This document shows positions 6,705-15,569 of a stretch of 40,830 bases of DNA, piece by piece. The translations under genes and the position numbers were made by a program. Within the stretch, counting starts at the first letter, position 1. Each line of letters begins with the position of its first letter. Under the pieces are notes generated by a model. The model did not search any database. It was not told the origin of the DNA and was given only the letters and a program-made list of their open reading frames with translations. The stretch spans positions 1 to 40,830 of the forward strand of contig NZ_JAHBYG010000038.1 in the NCBI RefSeq assembly GCF_019636075.1. Reading direction: 5' to 3'. This stretch comes from Ferrovibrio sp. (GTDB taxonomy: Bacteria; Pseudomonadota; Alphaproteobacteria; Ferrovibrionales; Ferrovibrionaceae).

Positions 6705-7346
6705 TTATAATTTCTTCTTAGTAAGTTGTTTTTCTTTAATATAATGCCTTTTAGCCTTCGCACGATTTCCGCAGCCTTCCATGCTGCACCAACGCCGGCG
6801 GCGATTGGGGCTGGTATCCAGGAACAGCCAGCCGCAACCAGGCCCGCCGCAGCACTGTACCCGGTCCAGCTTGCCGCTGGTCAGCAGCTCGGCTCCCAGC
6901 CGGGCCAGCCTGGGCAACGGCGCTTCCAGGTCATCCGCCGGCCCACCGGTCCAGGCAAAACCAGCCTGGTCAGCCCGCAGGCGCAGCGGATCGCGCTGCA
7001 ACCATTGGTTAAGTTCGGCAAGCTCTTCCCGAGGCGGCGCCTGCCCCGCCTGGACCGCCCGGATCAGCCGCAGCAAGGCCTCGCGCAGGCTGCGGGCTGC
7101 CGCAGCCACGGCCTCCGCCGCTTCGGGCCGGGACCGGCCAAGCGCCTCCAGCCGCCTTGCCTCGGCGGCCTCCAGCACCCCGCCCTCGCGGCACCAGGCC
7201 AGCAGGCAGGCATAATCAGGCAGCAATTCCTCGGCCGCGCCCGGCTGGGTGATCGGCCGGTCGCGCCAATCAACCGTGTTGATCAGGTCCAGCGCCGGGT
7301 GGCCGCCAACCCGCCCGAGGGATATTATGCGCTCCAAGGCATCCAT
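6705..7346 (-). CDS. CGNR zinc-finger / ABATE domain putative transcriptional regulator
   Basis: The 213-residue protein has an N-terminal ABATE-type domain (GGHPALDLINTVDWRD, residues 14-29) and a C-terminal CGNR zinc finger with cysteines at CCGGPGCGWLFLD and RRWCSMEGCGNRAK. The two CxxxxC/CxxxC pairs bind zinc. Proteins with this architecture are predicted stress or repressor-type regulators; targets are rarely known. The gene diverges from azlC across a 52-base gap, so control of the amino-acid exporter is a reasonable guess. The tail is lysine-rich (HYIKEKQLTKKKL) and AT-rich. Confidence 0.9.
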   Translation of the reverse strand: MDALERIISLGRVGGHPALDLINTVDWRDRPITQPGAAEELLPDYACLLAWCREGGVLEAAEARRLEALGRSRPEAAEAVAAAARSLREALLRLIRAVQAGQAPPREELAELNQWLQRDPLRLRADQAGFAWTGGPADDLEAPLPRLARLGAELLTSGKLDRVQCCGGPGCGWLFLDTSPNRRRRWCSMEGCGNRAKAKRHYIKEKQLTKKKL

Positions 7347-7398
7347 CTAACCATCATACCGGTTGCCCCACCCAAGTACCAAGGCATAAGTTTGAGCC

Positions 7399-8157
7399 AT
7401 GTCTGCCGCCCCAGCCAACGCCGCCGATAAAACCGTCATCACCTGGCATGGAATATTGCGCGGGATGCGCGAGAATGTCGTGATCAGCATCGGCCTGCTG
7501 CCTTTCGGCTTCGCCTTCGGCACGGCGGCGGCCTCGGCCAATCTGCCGGTGCTGGATGCCACCTTGATGAGCATCCTGGTCTTTGCCGGCAGCGCACAAT
7601 TCGCCGCCCTGGGCCTGTGGAGCGCACCGCTGCCGCTGGCTGCGATTGCCGCCACCACACTGATTGTGAATGCCCGGCATATCGTGATGGGCGCGGCGAT
7701 GCAGCCCTATATGAAAGGCCTGCCGCGCGCCAAGCTGATGCTGGTGGCGGCGCTGATGACCGACAGCAGCTGGGCCTATTCCTACCAGCGGATCGTCTCG
7801 GCCGCGCAGATCGGTGCGCAGCGCGATATCGGCATCCTGCTGGGCTGCGCGTTCTTGCAATGGCCGCTCTGGGCCGCCTGCACCGCGCTGGGCGCCTGGC
7901 TGGGCGGCGGCAGCCTGGATAGCCGGGCCTGGGGGCTGGATATGGTGATCCCGGCCTATTTCGCCATCACCGTGATCGGGCTTTGGCGCGGCAAGGACGA
8001 TGCCCTGCCCTGGATCGCGGCTATTCTGGCCACCATCGCCGCGCTGATCTGGATTCCCGGCAACTGGTTCATCCTGATCGGGGGTGCGGCGGCGGGCCTG
8101 GCCGGGCTGTGGCTGCCGATGAAAGAGGCCCCCAAGGCTGCCGGGGCGGCGCAATGA
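7399..8157 (+). CDS. azlC: AzlC family branched-chain amino-acid export permease, large subunit
   Basis: The 252-residue protein has the AzlC signature: ISIGLLPFGFAFGTAA near residue 30, then LVFAGSAQFAAL and LIVNARHIVMGAAM. About seven to eight hydrophobic segments follow. With AzlD it exports branched-chain amino acids or analogues such as azaleucine. The stop overlaps the azlD start (ATGA), so the two subunits are made together. A CGNR regulator is transcribed divergently. The short intergenic region must hold promoters for both genes. Confidence 0.92.
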   Translation: MSAAPANAADKTVITWHGILRGMRENVVISIGLLPFGFAFGTAAASANLPVLDATLMSILVFAGSAQFAALGLWSAPLPLAAIAATTLIVNARHIVMGAAMQPYMKGLPRAKLMLVAALMTDSSWAYSYQRIVSAAQIGAQRDIGILLGCAFLQWPLWAACTALGAWLGGGSLDSRAWGLDMVIPAYFAITVIGLWRGKDDALPWIAAILATIAALIWIPGNWFILIGGAAAGLAGLWLPMKEAPKAAGAAQ

Positions 8158-8483
8158 CCAGCCTGCCGGACTTCCCCTATATCGAACCCATCGTGCTGGC
8201 CGCTATCGCGGTGATGGCCCTGGCCACTTACGCCACCCGCCTGGGCGGCTTCGTGCTGATGGGATTCATACCGATCAGCGGTCGGCTGGAACGCTTTCTG
8301 CGCCATATGGCCGGCGGGGTGCTGATCGCCATCGTGGCAGCCGCCACCTACCGTGGCGACCCGGCGATATGGATCGCGCTGCCGCTCACCATCGGCCTGC
8401 TGCTGATCTCCCGTAAAGCCATGCTGGCCATGATCGGCGGCGTGATGTTCGTGGCGCTGCTGCGGTATCTCGCCGTATTTTAA
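8154..8483 (+). CDS. azlD: AzlD family branched-chain amino-acid export permease, small subunit
   Basis: The 109-residue protein has four hydrophobic segments and the AzlD motif TYATRLGGFVLMGFIPIS with R36-like charge after the first helix, followed by RFLRHMAGGVLIAIVAAAT. It is the obligate partner of AzlC in the inner membrane. The ATG overlaps the azlC stop by four bases. No clear terminator follows; the downstream 113 bases are AT-rich and carry no gene that I can see. Confidence 0.92.
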   Translation: MTSLPDFPYIEPIVLAAIAVMALATYATRLGGFVLMGFIPISGRLERFLRHMAGGVLIAIVAAATYRGDPAIWIALPLTIGLLLISRKAMLAMIGGVMFVALLRYLAVF

Positions 8484-8596
8484 AGCACTTAGTCGCAAAA
8501 TTTAGGTCTGGATTTCAAATTAAGCCGCAAGAAAAATCCCTTTATTTACTATTTGTTATCTATAATTTTTAACATGATATTAAGGTTGATATTTGG

Positions 8597-9094
8597 TTAA
8601 CGGGGATTGTCTGCATGCCATTCGGTGACCCGCCATAGGCTGCCGCGATATGGTAACGCGGTATAAACCGTGGGCGGCGCCGGCGTGCTGCGGCAAAGCG
8701 GGGGCTCGGTGAGCAGACCGCAATGCCGGCCCGCAATGGCGATCTCGTAGCCGCCATGGGCGACCGGCTTTACCGCCTCCACCCGATAGCTCCACCAATA
8801 GGCCTGGCGGCGTTGCTCCGTACCGAACAACGCACCTGCAGGCGCCGCGGCCCATACCCGCTGGCACAGCCCCTCGTCTCTCCGGGCGAAGCAGGCCAGC
8901 AGGGTTTCCACGGCACAGAGGGCGCTATAGGGCTGGCCGATGCAGTCGCTCTGTCCCGCCGCCCCGTCTGGCCCGATTATGCGATACTGGCCAGGAGGGT
9001 CTGGCCGGGGCTCTGCCGCCTGGGCAGCGCCAAACCACAAGGCAAGCGCTGCCGGCAGCCCGACAAGCGCCCCCAGCGCAAACCTGGCGCTCAA
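8597..9094 (-). CDS. Cysteine-rich secreted protein of unknown function at end of aap operon
   Basis: The 165-residue product starts with a signal peptide ([18 protein letters not shown], cleavage likely after AAQA near residue 27). The mature part has six cysteines (DCIG, LCAV, ACFA, LCQR, HCGL, LCRS), consistent with disulfides in the periplasm. The start is TTG at 9094, overlapping the aapP stop as TTGA, so it is translationally coupled to the transporter ATPase. No Shine-Dalgarno is obvious. I recognise no family. Position suggests a periplasmic accessory of the transporter or simple read-through; neither is shown by the sequence. Confidence 0.72.
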   Translation of the reverse strand: MSARFALGALVGLPAALALWFGAAQAAEPRPDPPGQYRIIGPDGAAGQSDCIGQPYSALCAVETLLACFARRDEGLCQRVWAAAPAGALFGTEQRRQAYWWSYRVEAVKPVAHGGYEIAIAGRHCGLLTEPPLCRSTPAPPTVYTALPYRGSLWRVTEWHADNPR

Positions 9095-9834
9095 TGCAGA
9101 ATCTGGCCCAGGAAGGTCTTGGTGCGCTCGTTCTGCGGGTTGGAGAAGAACTGGTCGGGGGTGTTCTGCTCCACGATCTCGCCGCGATCCATGAAGATCA
9201 CCCGATGGGCCACCGCCTTGGCGAAGCCCATTTCATGGGTGACGCAGAGCATGGTCATGCCGCCCTCTTCGGCCAGGCCGACCATCACATCCAGCACTTC
9301 CTTCACCATCTCGGGATCCAGCGCCGAGGTGGGTTCGTCGAACAGCATGATCTTGGGCTGCATGCAGAGCGAGCGGGCAATCGCCACGCGTTGCTGCTGG
9401 CCGCCGGAAAGCTGGCCGGGATACTTCTTGGCCTGTTCCGGGATACGCACGCGCTGGAGATACTTCATGGCGGTTTCTTCCGCCTCGGCCTTGGGCTTTT
9501 TCAGCACCCAGATCGGCGCCAGGGTAAGGTTCTCCAGCACGGTGAGATGCGGGAACAGGTTGAAATGCTGGAACACCATGCCGACATCGCGGCGGATGGC
9601 CTCGATATTCTTCAAATCGTTGGTCAACTCGGTGCCATCCACGACGATATGGCCCTGCTGGTGTTCCTCCAGCCGGTTGATGCAGCGGATCATCGTGGAT
9701 TTGCCCGACCCCGAAGGGCCGCAGATCACGATACGCTCGCCGCGTTTCACCGAGAGGTTGACATTGCGCAGCACGTGAAACTGGCCATACCACTTGTTCA
9801 CATCCTGCAATTCGATCATCTGCTGGCTTGCCAT
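9091..9834 (-). CDS. aapP: Polar amino-acid ABC transporter ATPase
   Basis: The 247-residue ATPase has Walker A GPSGSGKS (39-46), Q-loop [10 protein letters not shown], signature LSGGQ (142-146), Walker B LFDEP and the switch histidine in CVTHEMGF. This is the GlnQ/AapP/BztD type that powers import of general L-amino acids. ATG 9834 is preferred to the upstream TTG 9852 because AAAGGAACC lies eight bases before it and the family begins near [12 protein letters not shown]. It follows aapM by 14 bases and completes the QMP set. Its stop overlaps the secreted protein gene. Confidence 0.93.
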   Translation of the reverse strand: MASQQMIELQDVNKWYGQFHVLRNVNLSVKRGERIVICGPSGSGKSTMIRCINRLEEHQQGHIVVDGTELTNDLKNIEAIRRDVGMVFQHFNLFPHLTVLENLTLAPIWVLKKPKAEAEETAMKYLQRVRIPEQAKKYPGQLSGGQQQRVAIARSLCMQPKIMLFDEPTSALDPEMVKEVLDVMVGLAEEGGMTMLCVTHEMGFAKAVAHRVIFMDRGEIVEQNTPDQFFSNPQNERTKTFLGQILH

Positions 9835-9848
9835 GCTCAAGGTTCCTT

Positions 9849-10955
9849 TCAACGCTTATGGCCAGTGGCGAGGCGTGCCTCGAGCTGCTGGCTGTATTTC
9901 GACATCGAGAAGCAGAATACGAAATAGATGATCGAGACGAAGATGTAGGATTCCACAGCGAACCCCTTCCATGCCGTATCGGTCAGCGATGCCTTGGTGG
10001 CATTCATCAGATCGAAGATGCCGATGATCACCACCAGCGAGGTATCCTTGAACATGGCGATGAACAGGCTCACCATGGGCGGGATCACGATCTTCAATGC
10101 CTGCGGCAGGATGATCAGCCCGGTCTTTTTCCAGTAGCTGAGGCCGAGGGCATCGGCCGCCTCGTACTGGCCCTTGGGGATTGCCTGCAAACCGCCGCGC
10201 ACCACTTCGGCGATATAGGCCGCCGCGAACATGATGATGGCGATCTGCGCGCGCAGCAGCTTGTCGATGCTGAATCCTTCCGGGAAGAACAGCGGCAGCA
10301 TCACCGACGACATGAACAACAGCGAGATCAGCGGAACGCCGCGAATCAGCTCTATATACATGATGCAGAGCGTCTTGATCGCCGGCATGTTGGAGCGCCG
10401 GCCGAGCGCCAACACAATGCCGAACGGAAACGCAAAACCGACGCCGAACGTGGCCAGGATCAAGGTGAGCGGCAGGCCGCCCCACTTGGTATTCTCCACA
10501 TAGCTCAAGCCCAGTACGCCGCCCCACATCAGCCATGAGATCAGCACGAGCCCGATCCCCCAGATGTAAAGCAGGCGGATATTCCAGAACCGCCGCATGC
10601 AACTGGCCACGATCAGGGCGATATTCACCAGGGCAGCCAGCAGCGGCCGCCATTGTTCATCGTAGGGATAGAGGCCGAACAGGATCAGACGATGCTTCTC
10701 GGCGATGAACGCCCAGCAGGCGCCGCCGCGCGCGGCGCGGCAGGCATCTGCGGTGGGCGAAATCCACACCGCCTTGATCAACGCCCATTCGATGAAGGGC
10801 GGCAGGGTGGCGATCACCAGCAGGCCGCAAAGCACGGTCATGATGATGTTGAGCGGGCTGGAGAACAGCCGCTCCCTCATCCAGGCGACAATGCCGGTGC
10901 TGCTGACAGGCGGAGCGATATCGGTTTCGCCAGTGATTTCAGGGGCGTTGGTCAT
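9849..10955 (-). CDS. aapM: Polar amino-acid ABC transporter permease AapM
   Basis: The 368-residue inner-membrane permease has a long N-terminal extension with a first helix near residues 35-55 and extra helices around 105-150. The HisM-type transport domain begins near [15 protein letters not shown]. The EAA loop that contacts the ATPase reads [27 protein letters not shown]. This length and extra N-terminal region distinguish AapM/BztC from simple GlnP proteins. It lies 13 bases after aapQ and 14 before aapP, so the three form one transcript. Confidence 0.93.
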   Translation of the reverse strand: MTNAPEITGETDIAPPVSSTGIVAWMRERLFSSPLNIIMTVLCGLLVIATLPPFIEWALIKAVWISPTADACRAARGGACWAFIAEKHRLILFGLYPYDEQWRPLLAALVNIALIVASCMRRFWNIRLLYIWGIGLVLISWLMWGGVLGLSYVENTKWGGLPLTLILATFGVGFAFPFGIVLALGRRSNMPAIKTLCIMYIELIRGVPLISLLFMSSVMLPLFFPEGFSIDKLLRAQIAIIMFAAAYIAEVVRGGLQAIPKGQYEAADALGLSYWKKTGLIILPQALKIVIPPMVSLFIAMFKDTSLVVIIGIFDLMNATKASLTDTAWKGFAVESYIFVSIIYFVFCFSMSKYSQQLEARLATGHKR

Positions 10956-10968
10956 GCTGCCGTGTCCC

Positions 10969-12159
10969 TCACCGCTCTACCAGGGCGATATGCTTGTTGT
11001 ACCAGTTCATGAACAGCGAGATCGACAGGCTGATGCTGAGATACACGCCCATGATCACCAGGATGCCTTCGATGGCCTGGCCGGTCTGGTTCAACGTGGT
11101 ATTGGCGATCGACACGATATCCGGATAACCGATGGCGATGGCCAGCGAACTGTTCTTGGTGATGTTCAGATACTGGCTGGTCATCGGCGGAATGATCACC
11201 CGCAGCGCCTGCGGCAGCACGATAAGCTGCAGCAGCCGACCGCGCGTGAAACCCAGCGCCGAAGCCGCTTCCCATTGGCCATGGCTGACCGCCAGGATGC
11301 CGGATCGCACCACTTCGGCGATGAAACCCGCCGTGTAGATCACCAGGCCGGCCAGCAGCGCCGCATATTCCGGGGTGAGCGTGGCGCCGCCCTGGAAGTT
11401 GAAGCCGCGCAACACCGGCACATCGAGCTGCGTGGGCGCGCCGCCGATCAGCCAGCCGAGCAGCGGCAGGCCCAGGATCAAGGCCAGCGAAGACCACATA
11501 AGCGGAAAGGTAAGGCCGGTGCGCTCCTGCCGTTTCTTGGCCCATTGCGCCACCACCACCGACAGGATGAGCCCGAGCAGGAAGCCGCCCGCGGCCAGGT
11601 CGAAGGCAAAATGATCGGTGGGCGACGGCACTTTGATGCCGCGGTTGGAGATGAATACGCCAGGCATCGGGTTCAGCGCATCGCGCGGCCCGGGCATGAT
11701 CTCGGTGATCAGCGCATACCAGAAGAACAGATGCAGCAGCAGCGGGATGTTGCGCATCACTTCCACGTAAAGCGACGCAATCTTGGCCAGCAGCCAGTTC
11801 TTCGACAGCCGCGCGATACCGATGATGGTACCCAGCAGGGTAGCCAGGATAATGCCCACCACAGCCACGCGCAGCGTGTTGAGGATGCCCACCAGGATGG
11901 CGCGGGCATAAGTGTTTTCCGGCCCGAAATAGATCGGGCTTTCACCGATGGCGAACCCGGCTTCCCGCGTGAGGAAGTCGAAGCCGGAAGCGATCTTGCG
12001 GGTTTCGAGATTGTGCAGCGTGTTGGAAACCAGATACCAGACGCCGAAGGCCACAAGGCCCAGGGCAATCACCTGATATACGACGGCACGAACCGTCGGG
12101 TCATTCCAAGTCAAACGCCGAGCCGGCGGCTTGATGCCGGTACCGTGAGCCGAAGCCAT
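10969..12159 (-). CDS. aapQ: Polar amino-acid ABC transporter permease AapQ
   Basis: The protein of about 396 residues has the AapQ/BztB layout: an N-terminal helix (VYQVIALGLVAFGVWYL), a large periplasmic insert, and a C-terminal HisM-type domain with the EAA loop AEVVRSGILAVSHGQWEAASALGFTRG. It pairs with AapM as the membrane channel. Possible starts are ATG 12159 (GGGGGGA three bases upstream), ATG 12171 and TTG 12177; I use 12159 but the choice is weak. Five GCGTAA hexamers and a terminator lie immediately upstream, between it and the preceding binding-protein gene. Confidence 0.9.
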   Translation of the reverse strand: MASAHGTGIKPPARRLTWNDPTVRAVVYQVIALGLVAFGVWYLVSNTLHNLETRKIASGFDFLTREAGFAIGESPIYFGPENTYARAILVGILNTLRVAVVGIILATLLGTIIGIARLSKNWLLAKIASLYVEVMRNIPLLLHLFFWYALITEIMPGPRDALNPMPGVFISNRGIKVPSPTDHFAFDLAAGGFLLGLILSVVVAQWAKKRQERTGLTFPLMWSSLALILGLPLLGWLIGGAPTQLDVPVLRGFNFQGGATLTPEYAALLAGLVIYTAGFIAEVVRSGILAVSHGQWEAASALGFTRGRLLQLIVLPQALRVIIPPMTSQYLNITKNSSLAIAIGYPDIVSIANTTLNQTGQAIEGILVIMGVYLSISLSISLFMNWYNKHIALVER

Positions 12160-12225
12160 GCGTCCCCCCATGGCCAAAGTGAACCTGATCCCATCCTGTG
12201 ATGCAGCGGTCCGGTTTGCCGGTAC

Positions 12226-12280
12226 TTACGCCTGTGGATGGGGATTACGCCGTCTTACGCTTACGCACGTCCAATTACGC
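12226..12280 (-). repeat. Five GCGTAA hexamers in front of aapQ
   Basis: TTACGC on the plus strand (GCGTAA on the coding strand) occurs at 12226, 12245, 12255, 12261 and 12275, all within 55 bases between the aapJ2 terminator and aapQ. Such density suggests a binding array for a regulator or a folded leader RNA. Confidence 0.75.
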
Positions 12281-12285
12281 AACAG

Positions 12286-12320
12286 AAAAGAACGGCCCGG
12301 AACCGTGAGGCTCCGGGCCG
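12286..12320 (-). terminator. Hairpin terminator after second binding-protein gene
   Basis: Perfect nine-base arms CGGCCCGGA (12293-12301) and TCCGGGCCG (12312-12320) with a ten-base loop are followed on the minus strand by TTCTTTTC. It lies 11 bases after the gene stop. Partial read-through would give more binding protein than permease, a common arrangement. Confidence 0.85.
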
Positions 12321-12331
12321 CTTTTCAATCC

Positions 12332-13351
12332 TTAGCGGATCGGCCAGGCATACAGCAGGCCGCCCTTGTTCCATTGTGCATTCGGACCGCGATCCAGCTT
12401 CAGCGGGCTGTCCTTACCGACATTGCGCTCGAAGCTTTCACCGTAATTGCCGACCTGCTTGATGATGTTGTAAGCCCACTTCTCATCGACGCCGAGCGCC
12501 TTGCCCATGCCCGGGGTCACGCCCAGGATGCGCTTCACGTTCGGGTCGTTGCTCTTCAGCTGCTCGTCCACGTTCTTCGAGGTGACGCCGTATTCCTCGC
12601 CCTCGATCATAGCGAACAGCGACCAGCGCACCAGATCCATCCACTGGTCGTCGCCATGGCGCACCATCGGGCCCAACGGCTCCTTGGAGATCACTTCCGG
12701 CAGCAATACATGGTCTTCCGGCTTCGGGGTCTGGGTAACACGCACCGAGGCCAGCTGCGAGCGATCGGTGGTCAGCACGTCGCAACGGCCAGCCACATAG
12801 GCCGCCACGATTTCGTCCTGCTTCTCGATCACCACCGGCTTGAACTGCATGTTGTTGGTACGGAAGTAATCCGCCAGATTCAGTTCGGTGGTGGTACCCG
12901 GCTGCACACAAACGGTGGCGCCATTCAGTTCCTTGGCGCTCTTCACGTTCAGCTTCACCGGCACCATGAAGCCCTGGCCGTCATAGAAGTTCACCGCCAC
13001 GGCGTTGAAGCCCAGCGCGGTGTCGCGCTGCAAAGACAGCGTGGTATTGCGGGTCAGCACGTCGATTTCGCCCGACTGCAAGGCGGTGAAGCGCTGTACC
13101 GGGGTGAGCGGCACCACATCGAATTTGCTGGCATCGCCGAACATGGCGGCAGCGATCGAACGGCAGACATCCACGTCGATACCGGCCCATTTGCCCTGGC
13201 TGTCCGGGGCGCTGAAGCCCGAAACACCGGTCGAAACGCCGCAAATCACCTTGCCACGGGCCTTCACCACGTCGAACGTGGTGCCAGCCTGGGCGGCCTG
13301 CGCGGCCAAAACCATCACCGCCGCCGCGGCGGCCGTCTTGAGAAACGTCAT
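12332..13351 (-). CDS. aapJ: General L-amino-acid ABC transporter periplasmic binding protein (paralogue 2)
   Basis: The 339-residue protein has a signal peptide (KTAAAAAVMVLAAQAAQA, cleavage near residue 22) and the SBP_bac_3 fold: VICGVSTGVSGFSAPDSQGKW near the start, then GIDVDVCRSIAAAMFGD and RNTTLSLQRDTALGF. The length of about 340 with the tail KGGLLYAWPIR is typical of AapJ/BztA. It captures amino acids for AapQMP. ATG 13351 is chosen for AAGGGG eight bases upstream; an earlier in-frame start would disrupt the signal peptide. It is closely similar along its full length to the gene at 13649-14689, a tandem duplication. Confidence 0.93.
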   Translation of the reverse strand: MTFLKTAAAAAVMVLAAQAAQAGTTFDVVKARGKVICGVSTGVSGFSAPDSQGKWAGIDVDVCRSIAAAMFGDASKFDVVPLTPVQRFTALQSGEIDVLTRNTTLSLQRDTALGFNAVAVNFYDGQGFMVPVKLNVKSAKELNGATVCVQPGTTTELNLADYFRTNNMQFKPVVIEKQDEIVAAYVAGRCDVLTTDRSQLASVRVTQTPKPEDHVLLPEVISKEPLGPMVRHGDDQWMDLVRWSLFAMIEGEEYGVTSKNVDEQLKSNDPNVKRILGVTPGMGKALGVDEKWAYNIIKQVGNYGESFERNVGKDSPLKLDRGPNAQWNKGGLLYAWPIR

Positions 13352-13556
13352 GGGTTTTCCCCTTCCCTGTTGAAATGCCTTCTCGGCCTGCGGGGTTTTG
13401 TTAATTCGCAAGCCTTGTTGTGAAATTACCATGTTGGTGCAATCCCCCGCAAGACAGCCTAACCCTTGGTCTGTGCCAGAAGCAATGCAAACCGATTTGC
13501 CTGAATGGTTAGCAGGATTTGGGCCAAGATGTTTTTTTGCCGGTTTTGCGGTACAC

Positions 13557-13589
13557 AAACGGGCAGACACCAAAGCGCCTGCCCGTTTT
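13557..13589. terminator. Hairpin terminator between the two binding-protein genes
   Basis: Perfect ten-base arms AAACGGGCAG (13557-13566) and CTGCCCGTTT (13579-13588) enclose a 12-base loop. It is about 60 bases downstream of the first aapJ-like stop. Short T runs exist on both sides, better on the plus side. The second binding-protein gene therefore probably has its own promoter in 13352-13556. Confidence 0.75.
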
Positions 13590-13648
13590 CGCATCATAAC
13601 ACTATAAGCTGCTCATCCTGACAGCAGAACAATTTTTCGTCAGGGTGC

Positions 13649-14689
13649 CTAGCGGATCGGCCAGGCATACAGCAGACCGCCCTTGCTCCATTGCGCGTTA
13701 TAACCGCGCGGCAGGTTCAGCTTGCTGCCCGAGCCCACATTGCGCTCATAGCTTTCGCCGTAATTGCCCACCAGCTTGATGATGTTGTAGGCCCATTTAT
13801 CGTCCAGGCCCAAGGCCTTGCCCATGCCCGGCGTGACCCCGAGGATACGCTTCACGTTGGGATCGTTGCTTTTCAGCATTTCGTCCACATTCTTCGAGGT
13901 GATGCCGTATTCCTCGGCCTCGATCATGGCGAACAGCGACCAGCGCACCACGTCATGCCACTGGTCGTCGCCATGGCGCACGAAGGGGCCAAGCGGCTCC
14001 TTGGAAATGATTTCCGGCAGGATCACGTAATCATCCGGATTCGGCGCCTGCAGGGCACGGCCAGAAGCGAGCTGCGAGGCATCCGAGGTATAAACATCGC
14101 AACGGCCGGCGAAGAAGGCAGCCACCAGCTCTTCCAGCTTCTCGAACACCACCGGCTTGAATTCCATCTTCTGGGCGCGGAAATAGTCGGCCAGGTTCAG
14201 TTCGGTGGTGGAGCCCGATTGCACGCAAACCGTGGCGCCCCCCAGTTCCTTGGCGCTTTTCACGTTCAGCTTCTTCGGCACCAGAAAGCCCTGGCCATCA
14301 TAGAAGGTGACGCCAGTGGGGTTCAGGCCGATGGCGGCGTCGCGCTGCAGGGTCAGGGTGGTATTGCGCGACAGCATGTCGATCTCGCCCGATTGCAAGG
14401 CGGTCAGGCGGGCCTGGGAGGTCAGCGGCGAAAACCGGACCTTGCTGGCATCGCCGAACATTGCAGCGGCAACGGCGCGGCAGACATCCACATCGATGCC
14501 CTGCCACTCGCCCTTGCTGTCCGGGGCGCTGAAGCCGCCCAGCGCGGTGTTCACGCCGCATTGCAGGATGCCGCGCGCCTTCACCGCGTCGAAAGTCGCG
14601 CCCGCCAGGGCCGGGCTTGCGGCCATGCCAACCGAACCCGCCGCAACCATCGCCAGAACCGCAAAAGCGGTAGCCTTAACCTTTTTCAT
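13649..14689 (-). CDS. aapJ: General L-amino-acid ABC transporter periplasmic binding protein (paralogue 1)
   Basis: The 346-residue protein has a signal peptide (KKVKATAFAVLAMVAAG, cleavage after ALA near residue 29) and the same SBP_bac_3 layout as its neighbour: LQCGVNTALGGFSAPDSKGEW, GIDVDVCRAVAAAMFGD and the tail KGGLLYAWPIR. AGGTGGGG precedes the ATG by five bases. The paralogues differ in ligand-pocket segments, for example ASQLASGRALQAPNPDDY here against RSQLASVRVTQTPKPEDH, so they may widen the substrate range of one AapQMP channel. Three phased GTCATAA heptamers lie just upstream. Confidence 0.93.
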   Translation of the reverse strand: MKKVKATAFAVLAMVAAGSVGMAASPALAGATFDAVKARGILQCGVNTALGGFSAPDSKGEWQGIDVDVCRAVAAAMFGDASKVRFSPLTSQARLTALQSGEIDMLSRNTTLTLQRDAAIGLNPTGVTFYDGQGFLVPKKLNVKSAKELGGATVCVQSGSTTELNLADYFRAQKMEFKPVVFEKLEELVAAFFAGRCDVYTSDASQLASGRALQAPNPDDYVILPEIISKEPLGPFVRHGDDQWHDVVRWSLFAMIEAEEYGITSKNVDEMLKSNDPNVKRILGVTPGMGKALGLDDKWAYNIIKLVGNYGESYERNVGSGSKLNLPRGYNAQWSKGGLLYAWPIR

Positions 14690-14702
14690 GGAACCCCACC
14701 TG

Positions 14703-14732
14703 TTATGACACTTTTATGACGATCTTTATGAC
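14703..14732 (-). repeat. Three GTCATAA heptamers upstream of aapJ paralogue 1
   Basis: TTATGAC on the plus strand starts at 14703, 14714 and 14726, spaced 11 and 12 bases, about one helical turn each. The first copy is 14 bases upstream of the ATG. Tandem phased sites suggest a regulator bound along one face of the DNA. Confidence 0.75.
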
Positions 14733-14812
14733 AGGCGCAGACTGCCTGCTCATACCCGCCAAGGCAAGCCTGTTGGTGGACAAACAATCCGCTCCATCCT
14801 GCCGGCAGTAGT

Positions 14813-14833
14813 TGCGAATGATTATTATATGTA
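14813..14833 (+). promoter_or_regulatory. Possible Fur-type iron box before fecI-like gene
   Basis: GCGAATGATTATTATATGTAC resembles half of a Fur box (AATGATAAT-like) in an otherwise GC-rich region and lies about 55 bases before the sigma gene. The match is partial; Irr or another iron regulator is equally possible. Confidence 0.25.
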
Positions 14834-14885
14834 CTAAGAGCGTGTTCATCCCCCAGCAATTAAGCCCTTCAACACGCAACAAGGC

Positions 14886-15434
14886 ATGTCCGGCGATCCC
14901 TCAGACAGCAAGGCCCTGATCCGTGACGGCGCCTATCCGGCAGATGATCCGGTCGTGCTGTATTACGACGAACTGGTGGCCTTCGTGCGCAGGATGATCG
15001 GCGCCAATCCGGGCGTGGACGATATCATCCAGGAAACCTGTCTGCGTTATATCGGCCAGCAGCTTCGGCCCGGCCCCGAAATAGAGAATCCCCGCGCCTT
15101 CCTGTATCGCATCGCCGGCAACCTCACCCGCGACCGGCTGCGCCGCAAGCGTACCTATGACGCGGTTTTCTCGCCGGTCGAGGATACCGATTTCGTGGCC
15201 GATCCCAGTCCGGGGCCAGAGCGCATCCTGGCGGCGCGGCAGCGCCTGGCGGTGCTGGATCGTGCGATAGACGAATTGCCGCCGCGCTGCCGCGAGGTAT
15301 TTCTGCTGCGCCGGTATGGCGATATGGCGCCGGGCGAAATTGCCGAGCGACTGAGCATCAGCCGTAACATGGTAGACAAACATCTGCGCGCCGCCCTGCT
15401 GCATTTCGCCAAACGGCTGAATGGAGACCGCTGA
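14886..15434 (+). CDS. FecI-like ECF sigma factor
   Basis: The 182-residue protein has sigma region 2 (ELVAFVRRMIGANPGVDDIIQ, then ENPRAFLYRIAGNLTRDRLRR) and region 4 (LPPRCREVFLLRRYGDMAPGEIAERLSISRNMVDKHLRAAL). DELPPRCREVFLLRR and the V-D-K-H-L helix are characteristic of the FecI group, which reads promoters of TonB-dependent receptors when FecR relays a surface signal. It is followed by fecR-like and fecA-like genes on the same strand. Autoregulation or iron repression is likely for the family; only a weak Fur-like site is visible here. Confidence 0.92.
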   Translation: MSGDPSDSKALIRDGAYPADDPVVLYYDELVAFVRRMIGANPGVDDIIQETCLRYIGQQLRPGPEIENPRAFLYRIAGNLTRDRLRRKRTYDAVFSPVEDTDFVADPSPGPERILAARQRLAVLDRAIDELPPRCREVFLLRRYGDMAPGEIAERLSISRNMVDKHLRAALLHFAKRLNGDR

Positions 15435-15569
15435 CCCGATGCATTCCGCCCCAATCCCTGCCACGTGCCGCAAACACCTGCGCGTCGCACCTCCTCTTTC
15501 GCCTTGGTGCTGCGTCCCATCAAATGGAGGCGGATACAAAACGATCCGCCACCGGGAGGCAAAGGCATC

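Noticed and set aside
13352..13556. Sigma-54-like promoter before aapJ paralogue 2
   Set aside because: TGGCAC is present on the minus strand, but the expected TTGC at the -12 spacing is not.
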